Below the pieces are notes generated by a model. It ran no database searches, had not been told where the DNA came from, and saw only the letters and a list, made by a program, of their open reading frames with translations. The position numbers and the translations under genes are program-made. A DNA stretch of 64,000 nucleotides from Bryoerythrophyllum caledonicum (taxonomy: Eukaryota > Streptophyta > Bryopsida > Pottiales > Pottiaceae). Of the stretch, positions 20,026 through 29,853 are shown piece after piece; the stretch's first letter is position 1, and each line of letters starts with the position of its first letter. The DNA is taken from the NCBI GenBank assembly GCA_963971425.1, contig OZ020519.1, forward strand, positions 16,012,028-16,076,027, read 5' to 3'.

Positions 20026-23000
20026 TTACTTACTCAAGCGGTTTCGTTTTGGAACATGACGAACAGGAATGTCATCCTCTTTCAAGTCAATATCCGCTTG
20101 CAAAGACACAACAGTCTCTTCCAATGGTGGCGCGTCTCGAAGTGGTGCAAGGATGGCCTCAAAAATAGCAGGATCCGCCTCAAAAGCAACCAAATGGCGA
20201 TTTGAGCGGCGGCAAGCGTGAATCGAGGCACCTAAATTTAAGAGAAAAATATTAATGAAACACTACATCATCTATTTTTTCAATATAAAACGTATCAAAA
20301 TTACCTGTAGAAGCATAGGCATCAAGAATGACACCACCTGGCTTGGTTAGAGCTTGAATAAGAAGTTGCAATAAAATTGGATCTTTCTCCCGGCCTCCTC
20401 TCCAAGGAACAATTCCATTCATGATCTGTGATGCTTCTGATACAAAGTTGAAGAGAACATCATCGTCGCCAAGGTTGGTAGAGCCATCCAACAGTGGTTG
20501 GTCTTGTTGAAAGGAGAATTGAGAACTTGATGGTTGCGAATTATGAATAAGGAGGAGGATGCGAAAACGTCGAGTCTATCCAAAAACAATTGTGTTGTTA
20601 AAATAAATAAGTGAGAAAATAACATTATAGAAAGAGTAGAGATAGGGAAACACACCGAGATTGATTGGTTTGTTGAAGATGTCAATTGGAGCTCATTGAT
20701 GCCCCACCAGTCTTTGATGATTTTAAAGTCATAAGTCTTTGCATATGTACGAACGTCTGCTCGGATGGTCATTGACTCAGGCATAAAGATAAGTAAAGAT
20801 GCATGAAATTGCAAGTAGTAATGAGCGAATTCGAAGATGGCTTCCAATTCAGACACATTATAAGTATTCCACTGAGGAATGTCATTCGTCAGAGATGAAA
20901 TCTTCGCTACCGGTAAACCTTCGGGAATGTCAATAATGATAAGATCAAATCCATCATGAGGGCACGATGCAGAACGCACATGAGTTCCTCGACCTTTTCC
21001 AACCTACGAATATAAAATTCTTCAAACATTAATTAACCACTCCAAAAAATTATCACTCTCAAGAAAGCAATAAACCACTTCAAAAAATAAAAACAAATTA
21101 AATATTAGTTATAGCAATGTAAATGATTATGAATAAAGCGTCATACCGTTGAAACGAAATCATGCATCTTCTTCATAAGAGGATGATCGCTCCCAAATTC
21201 CATCAATGTGAAAATTGAAGTATTTTCAACAAGAATTTTTGTTGAAGAGACAATGGAGGAAGAAGCAATACACGTAGCATTGGCATTTTTCATGGCCTGA
21301 ATATTAGTCTGATAAACCTCGATGGCATTGGCGGCCTGAGAAGGAACTGATGAATTTACTAAATTCAAAACATTAGGTGGGGCAATCACTCCACTGCCAT
21401 CCACAGGAATAATAGTTGCAGTTGAAGTCTGAGTTACCTTTGAAGCTTCAGATCCCTTGGATGCCTTGGATGACTTTGTTGCCTTTAAAGCCTTTGTTGT
21501 TATTGTTGTTGAATCTGTTGCCTTTGTTGTCGTTGCTGCCTTTCTCTTCCCTTTCTGAGCTGTTACTAGTGCCGCAGCAACTTCGGGGGCATCCAAAACA
21601 TCATCTACATCATCATCAAGTACAATAGAAGAGACCTTGGCTTTTAATTGTGCCTTCTCTTCTTCCTCCTCGGCAGGACAAAACGCAGGTGGACAATCCA
21701 AGTACCATGCTCCATTCTGTAAATGAGCAAGACTCCACTTTTGAGTCTGCATTGGAGTGTAGATACAAAGCGGAGACGCCTTGTCTATCCAAGATGATAA
21801 AAACGGTGGTAAAGATTGTGGAAGTACGGCTTCCTTGGCCACCAACTCCCTACGTAGATATCTATACAAAAAAATTCAATAAAATATTAGTTCTTATGAA
21901 ATGAGAAAATGTGAAATCAAATTTTCCTATTGATAATATTACCTGAATAAGACACGCTTGATAGCTAGAATACCAGTCGCCATATCAACGACTTTAGAAG
22001 ATTTAGTGAACGGGGTCTCAGCTTTAAAGAAAGGAATAAAAGCCTTCTCCCAAACTGCAATCCTCCAACGCTCCACGTATTCACCAATCCTCAAAATTCC
22101 AGGTGATGCCTCCCAATTAATGGGACCAAGGTCGGGCGACATATCCTCAAACTCATGCACCACAGCATTCTCCAACTAATAATACACAATAACATATATT
22201 ATATATAGGCAATTTGATATCATGTTGTTATTTGAGATTTAAGAAAAACCAAAAATACTGTATTCAAGACAATATGAAAGTGGAACTAACCTGAGCCCAA
22301 AATGTGGCACGAATTAGCCATAGATCGAAGACTGTTTCTTTAACAGCACCAGTTGGAAACCGTAGAGACTCTCGAGTCATCTTGGATGAATTCCACCATT
22401 TGAGCCAACGTCCTTTGAACTCAGCATCAACCATTGCAGTAGCTACCTTTTGTAATTTTTCGAGGGTCATATCTGGCTTCGGATTATTGTTCCAATGTCT
22501 TGTGATCTAGTAAAATAATATATATCACCAAAATGAGATAACATATAAAAAAAAAACAAATTAAAAACTATGGATCGAATAGAATTCAATACCTCGTACA
22601 GGAAATCTGATCCATTTTTAGGATCTGCCACTGCCAATAACTTTTCAAACTCATGGCTACGAATACTTTTGATAAATGCCTTCGCAGCCTTGTCCATTGC
22701 TTCCCAAATCCCTTTAGCAGTTTGCTCCTCAATAGGCGTATTTGCCTTATATTCTTGGCAAGCCTCATCAGATGCAGAAGCAATCTCTCGCTGCGAAGGA
22801 AATGATTAATAAAAAAATTAGCTAGAAGATGTAATATGAATCAGTATATAATAGTGCAAATGTACTCACCCGATAGAGGAAAGATATAAACACATTGATG
22901 GTCAATGTGTACCAAGTGCGAGAATTCTTTTTGAATTTCTCACAAGTCTTGAAATCCGCGTCCGGAATAAGAGTCTTGAAATCAGCTAGAGGTAAAACTC

Positions 23001-23843
23001 CGAAATGTTGGATTCGGTGCACTAAATTTGTTTTAACATGATCAAGCTCCGTCGACCTGCAAATAAAGGTATATAACTAGTTAATTATATTTTCAAATCA
23101 TGCAATGAAAGTATAAGAAACAATACACATCAATAAGTTGAATAAGAGTTCACTCACCTATTCACATCATTCATAGCATCGAGAAGGGGCCCCAAAGCCC
23201 CTCGAGCATCAATACAAATGCATTCAACAGGCCGATAAAAATTGGATTCATAACGGTCTCCTGAATAATTCTTCTCAATATATCTCCACCACGCTGTAAA
23301 CCGATGATTGCCCTCCCAAATAAAAAGCATTTTACCATGAAGGCATGAAAGTTCAGGATCGTTTTTTACTTCTTCATCAAATCGCTCACTGACATCTTTC
23401 CAATGGCCACTCCAAGTAGATGAAACCGTTGGAGATGCTTCATGAGTTTGGCCAATCTCATTATAAATGGATACATATAGAGGACGGTCTCCAGAACGGT
23501 AGCCATTCACAAATTCAGCCTCAAGTTTTTTCACATCTTGGTCAAGAATTGGTCTTACCAGTGGAAGAGGAATTAGCCGACATAATGGGATCAACACCCT
23601 AGCGTGGGACGGATGAACATGAAGGCCTGAAAGGAAGCCAAACGAATCAGGCTTTTGTTCTTTTCTGACCTGAATCTCAACGGCATCCAAGTCTACCACC
23701 TCCTCGGGAAATGTTGCCTCCGCAATGTTTGTAACATCTTCCATATCCTCATGAATCATATTAGCCTCCTCCGTCGCACTTGATGGCTCTATATTATCCT
23801 CCATGTCCTCCGATGGAATTGGACTTAAACTTGGTTGCCTCTC
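20026..23843 (-). CDS. ParB-like domain fused to N6/N4 DNA methyltransferase-like domain
   Basis: Nine exons (23,843-23,158; 23,056-22,870; 22,790-22,593; 22,506-22,291; 22,175-21,943; 21,861-21,147; 21,003-20,656; 20,575-20,305; 20,231-20,026) all have GT-AG borders and join in frame to 1,019 residues. The start may be ATG 23,870, an internal Met or an unseen exon. The first 240 residues hold a ParB/sulfiredoxin-like fold: RLIPLPLVRPILDQDVKKLE, then FIWEGNHRFTAWW, then RPVECICIDARG. A Thr/Ala/Lys-rich linker follows. The last 270 residues carry DLIIIDIPEG (motif IV position) and then KPGGVILDAYASTGASIHAC plus HLVAFEADPAIF (motif I region), the beta-class order of bacterial N6/N4 methyltransferases. 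Motif IV is atypical (DIPEG, not DPPY), so activity is uncertain. It probably modifies or marks DNA for the transposon. Confidence 0.75.
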
Positions 23844-23870
23844 CTGATAGTACACAAAATTAAAAATCAT

Positions 23871-24602
23871 TAGAATATTAGACTCGACCTCAACACTTAA
23901 AATGAGTATGAAAGTCCATCATGCAGATATTAGTTGCCCTCTCTAGACCTCGGTAGCACGGTCGAGAGTGATGAATTGAGGTGAAAAGGGAGTCTGGATA
24001 GTGCGGTTGGCACAGTAAGAGAGAGAGAGTCGAAGTAAGAGAGAGTGAAAGTGCAAGTTGGAGGAAGGTTCCTCGGGAAGAACGTGGTGAACATAAACTG
24101 ACAGAGGCCGACCAACTATCTTTCCACGCCCTAAACAATTGTCTCGGCACCGAGACAGTCAGACACAGGCTCTTATCGCCTGTGCTCACATCGCACATGC
24201 TCTTATTCCCTAATTTCCCTGGTCACTTTACCACACGTCCATAACAAGTATCTCGGCACCGAGACGGTTCGCATGAGCTCATTATTCACTGTGCTCTTTA
24301 ACTATGTATGGACTTTATGGATCGTTGCTTTGGGTGTACAACTGTCATTTGCTCCCCCACCAGCCTGTGTCATCGTAACCCAGGCCAACCCGAACAACGC
24401 ACACCAATCCGAGGGACTCATGTCCCACCACGTGGTGCCCCCCATCATAATCCTGCGACACTCAACCGTCCCCACCATCACCCCCCAAAATACACTTAAT
24501 CTCCCGGTCAGCTGCTTCGAGGAGCAGGATATAAACCACACTTTCAGGTGTGTGCAAAGTGATGCAACATCGGAGTAGCATCAAAAACAGATGCTGGCGA
24601 GC
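23871..24602. other. upstream region of the ParB-methyltransferase gene
   Basis: It contains purine/pyrimidine-rich tracts near 23,990-24,060 (GAGAGAG) and the first two dyads TCTCGGCACCGAGA (24,141 and 24,251). The ORFs here overlap on both strands with no protein character. It is the likely promoter region of the minus-strand gene, though no TATA box stands out. Confidence 0.4.
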
Positions 24603-24712
24603 CGAGTCGGGAGTTTGTAAACGTATTAGCTCTAGAATTACTACGGTTATCCGAGTAGCTAGGTACCATCAAAGAAACTATAACTGATTTGATGAGCCAT
24701 TCGCAGTGATCA
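24603..24712 (-). rRNA. captured fragment of 18S rRNA gene (about 110 bp)
   Basis: The minus strand reads CTGCGAATGGCTCATCAAAT, CAGTTATAGTTT, GATGGTACC, CTACTCGGATAACCGTAGTA and ATTCTAGAGCTAATACG in order, which is the conserved 5' region of nuclear 18S rRNA. The GATGGTACC form is common in green algae and seedless plants. Only this piece is present, so it is a fragment carried by the transposon, not a working rRNA gene. Confidence 0.9.
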
Positions 24713-26674
24713 TAAACTGGCGACTCATCCAAGACCGTGGGAGAGGCCGGGCAGCTCTAAACAACTATCTCGGCACCGAGACAGTACGCCCTTGCTCTTT
24801 ATCGCCTGCGTGAATTCAACGCCTGGTCACTTTATCACACGCCCTAAACAACTACTCGGCACCGAGACAGTGACCCTGTTCTCTTTATCCACTGAGCTCT
24901 TGATCCATTGTGCTCTTTATCAATATATGCGACTGGCAATACCCCGACTCGGTTCACGCCCTTGTATAATCTTCATGTATAATCCTCAATAATCCTCACG
25001 TAATCGACCTGCGTGAAATCGACCTGCGTGAAAGACGCTTGAACCTGGATCTTGAACCAGATCTGATGACCTCGGAACGCTTCCGCCTTGAACCAGATCT
25101 ATTGACCCCGGAAAGCTGACGACCTCACGAGCCTCGGCACCTCGATTTCAAGATACTCGGCACCGAGTCACTTCTAACTAGACGCACATCATCATGCGCA
25201 CCGATACATGAACGCTCTTCATCAGCCCGGTACCTGAACGGTTAGATCAGGTAGTCTCCCTTGTGCGGATTATTCTCTCGCCCGAGCGGCGAAGTAGCTA
25301 GAACCTGGACCTGAACTGCGCCTTGAACCTGATCTACAAAAAGGCGCAAGATCCAGGACCTGAACTGCGCCTTGAATGTGATCTGCGAAATGGCGCTAGA
25401 ACCTGGACTTCGTGAAGACACTGTAGATCACGCGTGATTTGATCGTGTACTCTAGTGTTCAGGCGCGTGAACATTGTTGATTCGGCGTGCGAACCCTGTT
25501 CATCATGCGCGCGGCCACTATTCATCATTGGCGCGAACTTTGTTCATCGTGAACAATCGAGGTCAGGCGAGAGAAGATTCTTGAGGCTCGGGAACACTGT
25601 AGATCATGCGCCTCGTTAACATGCGCCGCAGCTCTGAAGTTCACGCAAATTGGCACCTCGCTCACAAGTGTCTCGGCACCGAGATACTTCTATTGTGCGA
25701 CTCACACAACCTATCTAGAGTATCGATGACCTATTTTCAATGACCTGACGGCAACTGGTGCGGCTCAACCTGGGCAACCTGTCAGCATCCCAACCTGGTG
25801 CGTCTCCTCGGATACTGCTGCACCAAGAAAGATGTACGAGTTCTGGTGTACAAGCTCTAATGGTGTACGAGTTCTGCCGCGCTAAGAATGGTCCCTGGTG
25901 TACGAGTTCTTCAGCGAACTATAGTCCTCATGATCCAGTACATTGATCGCAGCACAAGAAACACGTTAAGATACCTACCCCTCTTGTTAAAACCTCCACT
26001 CACAAGAAAGAAGCCACAAACTCTAAAACGATCGCAAGAACATCAGATTTCTGTTCATCACCAAGAAAATTCCGAACGAGACAGTACAGGACCTTCCTGA
26101 TAATCCTAGTCACGATTGCAGAAGTCCGCAACTTCCATTCATGATTAACAGTCCCGGCTCTGCCCTCGAGCAACGTGTGTGGTTCACGAAGATCATGATC
26201 TTGATGAGCTTGAACGAGAATATGACTCATTGGACGAGACCTGTTAGGTTCGACGACAATTGCTATCATTCTCTGCAATATTTAAGAGATACTCTGGACG
26301 GCAGTGCATAATTGATTTTTATTGTGGAAGGCAATCACCATGGCGGTTTAATTCAAATATGAGTATTATACCGCCGTATAATACCGTGAACTCTCCGCTT
26401 TATACTAAACAAATATCACTGTATACTACGGTACTTGTAACGTCGGTTTACGTACAGCTGAATTTTCCAAATCTATTTTGCCCCAAGGCTTGTTGTAAGT
26501 TACGAGAGTTGAATATGTGATACCAATGTCTTACCCTGGTGACATCCGTGCAATGCCTAGGTTATTTCCCACGTGGACGTAACATACTCTAAGGAAACAT
26601 GTATAATTTGTCATGGTGTTCATCAAACAGACCATTGCACATGGAATTCACAATAATTTCCACAAAAAATTGGG
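24713..26674. other. GC-rich transposon filler with dyads
   Basis: Noticeably richer in G+C than its surroundings. It has repeated phrases (GAACCTGGA, GTGTACGAGTTCT at 25,840-25,910, CTTGAACCAGATCT) and dyads at about 24,768, 24,855, 25,155 and 25,671. No gene is recognised. The base composition and the adjacent rDNA fragment suggest acquired DNA. Confidence 0.45.
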
Positions 26675-27432
26675 GTCTCGGCACCGAGACACCTCATATT
26701 TAGCTCGAGAAATTTGAAATCATTAAAAGTAACAACAAATTACTAGGACCTACCACAAAATATTTCATAATTATAGAGTGATCTCGGCACCGAGATACCT
26801 CATATTGAGCTCAAAGAATTTGAAATTATCAAAAGTGACAACAAATGACTAGGACCTACCACAAAATCTTTCATTTTAATAAAGTGATCTCGGCACCGAG
26901 ATACCTCATATTGAGCTCAAAGAATTTGAAATTATCAAAAGTGACAACAAATGACTAGGACCTACCACAAAATCTTTCATTATTATAAAGTGATCTCGGC
27001 ACCGAGATACCTCATATTGAGCTCAAAGAATTTGAAAATATCAAAAGTGACAACAAATGACTAGGACCTACCACAAAATCTTTCATTATAATAAAGTGAT
27101 CTCGGCACCGAGATACCTCATATTGAGCTCAAAGAATTTGAAAATATCAAAAGTGACAACAAATGACTAGGACCTACCACAAAATCTTTCATTATTATAA
27201 AGTGATCTCGGCACCGAGATACCTCATATTGAGCTCAAAGAATTTGAAAATATCAAAAGTGACAACAAATGACTAGGACCTACCACAAAATATATCATAA
27301 TTATAAAGTGATCTCGGCACCGAGATACCTCATACTGAGCTCAAAGAATATGAAATCATCAAGATTGACAACAAACGTATTGGACCTACCACAAAATAAT
27401 TCATAGAATTCAGTTGATCTCGGCACCGAGAC
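26675..27432. repeat. 106-bp tandem array, each unit with a TCTCGGCACCGAGA dyad
   Basis: Dyads begin at 26,675, 26,781, 26,887, 26,993, 27,099, 27,205, 27,311 and 27,417, exactly 106 bp apart each time. Units share ACCTCATATTGAGCTCAAAG, GTGACAACAAATGACTAGGA and CCTACCACAAAAT. The dyad has 6-bp arms around CA. Middle units are nearly identical while the edges are diverged, typical of array homogenisation. 106 bp is close to ten DNA helical turns, so all dyads would face the same side. Confidence 0.95.
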
Positions 27433-27802
27433 ACCTTGTAATTTTAGGAACGTGCCTAAAATCTTTATTGTCTTTCCAAGTCACCCATGGTTAGTTAGGG
27501 GTCAAAATTTAATGTTCCTAAAATGTTTTCATGAGAAAGAGTGTCTCGGCACCGAGACCCCCAATGTCAACATCTTAAAATTCCAGAGATTGCAAACTAA
27601 GACGTTGAGTTCAAACATCAAATCTATTAACATCCAAGGAGAAAACAACATGAGCCGCGAGTATAAGAAGACAATCGAGAACAATTGACTGAGGGACCAT
27701 TACCAACTTATCCGAACATCCAAAATAGGCAACAACGACGCAAATTTTGAAGACAGTCTTTGATTACAATTTCTTCCAAAATGATTGTTTCGGCACCGAG
27801 AC
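27433..27802. other. flank of the dyad array
   Basis: Two further dyads at about 27,543 and 27,788, out of register with the array. No gene. Confidence 0.5.
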
Positions 27803-28339
27803 CTATTGAATCCAAGCAAATGTGGTCATAAACAAATCTTGAACCAGCATGGTTAGGTCATGAAAAGGCACCTCAAATCCTTCAGCAACCCTGTCTTCAG
27901 CCATTGCCATTGACGCCGCTCCACTAATTGAGCTCAGCTACAACATATCAAAATGGAATCGGTGCGCATGTCACTCCTAGAATTCCATCAAATTCAAAAG
28001 ATCAAACTAATCAATTCAATATAGTAAAAGAGAAGTTTTTGAAAAATATCTTACACTGATGCAACGCCCGAGATTGTTTGCAGAGGGATTGTCTTTTTCT
28101 TCTTCAAAGTGAGACACCTCTACGTCATTTCGAGCATTGTCATCAAGTACCTGATCTCCAAAATTGAGCGTTTTAACAATTGCAGTGCATGAAGAACTCG
28201 TCCTGGATCTAGTTTTTCTGGATTGCATCCGGGCCCTATTCAAAGTTTTTCTATCTGAAAAATATATCCGAGGCCTCTTTTTCTTCTTCTTCACCTTAGA
28301 CCTAATAGGCGACCCTATAGACTTCTCTTCTTCTAGCAT
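27803..28339 (-). CDS. small basic protein gene of the giant transposon
   Basis: Two exons join in frame: 28,339-28,055 (donor AGT|GTAAGA) and 27,937-27,803 (acceptor TGTTGTAG, stop TAG), about 139 residues. The N-terminal half is strongly basic (RSKVKKKKKRPRIYFSDRKT), a likely nuclear localisation signal; the middle is acidic; the end is hydrophobic (FEVPFHDLTMLVQDLF). Met at 28,339 directly follows an acceptor-like TTTTACAG, so another 5' exon is possible. No family recognised. Lying between the dyad array and the transposase, it may be a DNA-binding helper of the element. Confidence 0.5.
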
Positions 28340-29853
28340 CTGTAAAATCTTGTGGACATGCTACGATCAACAACACTCTGAATAAATCGATCCATTTGCA
28401 GCAGTTTGCAAGAACAAAATATACAACACTAGAAGGAAGGCCTTCGTCAATGTGTTCAGATATCACGACATATAGTTAGCGTTCAATTCTAATTTAGACA
28501 ATGAATTTGAAACTATAGAGTTCTATTATATTTCTATTTCATTTTAAGTAAGATTAGATTAGTTTCCAATCTATTTTCTTCTATCTAGCTGTGATGGTGC
28601 CTAATTTATTGCTCTGCAATGACGTCATGTAGCTTATAGTACAGTCTTCATGAAACTTCTATTTCATTAATAGTACAATCTTCACCACAATAAGCGTCAT
28701 CTATTTTCTTCTCCTCGGTGAGGGTGCCTGATTTATTGCTCTGTAATGGCGTCCTGCAGTTTATAGTACAGTCTTCACCAAACTTCTATTTTATTTACAG
28801 TACAATCTTCACCAAAACAAGCGACATCTATTTTCTTCTACTCAGTGACGGTGCCCTATTTATTGCTCTGTAATGGCGTCCTGCAGTTTATAGTACAATC
28901 TTCACCAAACTTCTATTATATTTGAGTTATTTGTAAAGGGAACCGGTCTTTTGTCCTCCTTTTTTCATGCAAAAGAGAATCTAACCTGTATTTGAGTGTA
29001 GCCGCAAAGTAATCCTGTGAAAAAAATTCAGGGTTTGAGGGTTTTGAGGAGGTGTTATTTATGGCACAAGTGGCACAAATCTCCCAAAAAAAACAAGAAC
29101 AATCATGAACGTTATGACACTCTGGCATGTATCCTACATCCTAGAGTTGTGCATGATGTGAAGGGTCAATGATTGCTTAAAATAAAAGCCAGGCACAAAC
29201 TCGAGTTTGGGAATTCTAAGGCTCAAAAACAAGTCTATCCAGTGTTATATTCTAGGTCTACAGTGAAACCCTGCCAGTGGACTCGGCGACCCTGGCTTTT
29301 CCATTTTACAGGTTAGAAACTGAGGATTTGGGGTACTTTGCGGATAACTCTATTTACAGTACAATCTTCACCAAAACAAGCGACATCTATTTTCTTCTAC
29401 TCAGTGACGGTGCCCTATTTATTGCTCTGCAATGGCGTCCTACAGTTTATAGTACAGTCTTCACCAAAGTTCTATTTCATTAATAGTATAATCTTTGGCA
29501 AAACAAGCGTCCTCTATTTTCTTCATCTTAGTGACAGTGCCTTATTTTTTGCTCTGCAATGGCGTCATGTAGCTTATAGTACAGTCTTCACCAAAGTTGC
29601 CAAACTTCTATTTTACAATTACTTCCGTCGTCTAAACTTCATGAAATATCCGTCAGAAGACACTTTAGCAGTCAAGCTACATTGGTTAAATTCTTGATTC
29701 CTACTTCCACCAAGTTCGATAACCTAGTAACCCCCCTACTTTCAAATTTGTCCTCATTTCATAATTTACAGTATGATTTGGTGCCATATCGCTCTTCTCC
29801 TCTTGTAGGTTCATCTGTTTTCTTCTTACCTCTACTCTTAGCGCAACGTGAGA
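28340..29853. repeat. about 128-bp dispersed and tandem repeats upstream of the transposase
   Basis: Five copies of a unit (near 28,607, 28,725, 28,853, 29,410 and 29,540) contain TTTATTGCTCTGYAATGGCG, CAGTTTATAGTACAGTCTTC and ACCAAAACAAGCG. They lie between the divergent small gene and the transposase gene, so they probably include promoter sequence. ORFs crossing them are shadows. Confidence 0.65.

Noticed and set aside
20026-23843. MT-A70 type RNA/DNA adenine methyltransferase
   Set aside because: MT-A70 proteins have DPPW and lack the C-terminal DxxASTG-type cofactor motif found here after the motif IV position; the order fits beta-class N6/N4 enzymes better.
24603-24712. A functional 18S rRNA gene
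   Set aside because: Only about 110 bp are present, with no flanking rDNA, inside a transposon.
26675-27432. Regular direct repeats resembling a CRISPR array
   Set aside because: The whole 106-bp unit is repeated with no unique spacers, and the window is eukaryotic. It is a tandem satellite array.
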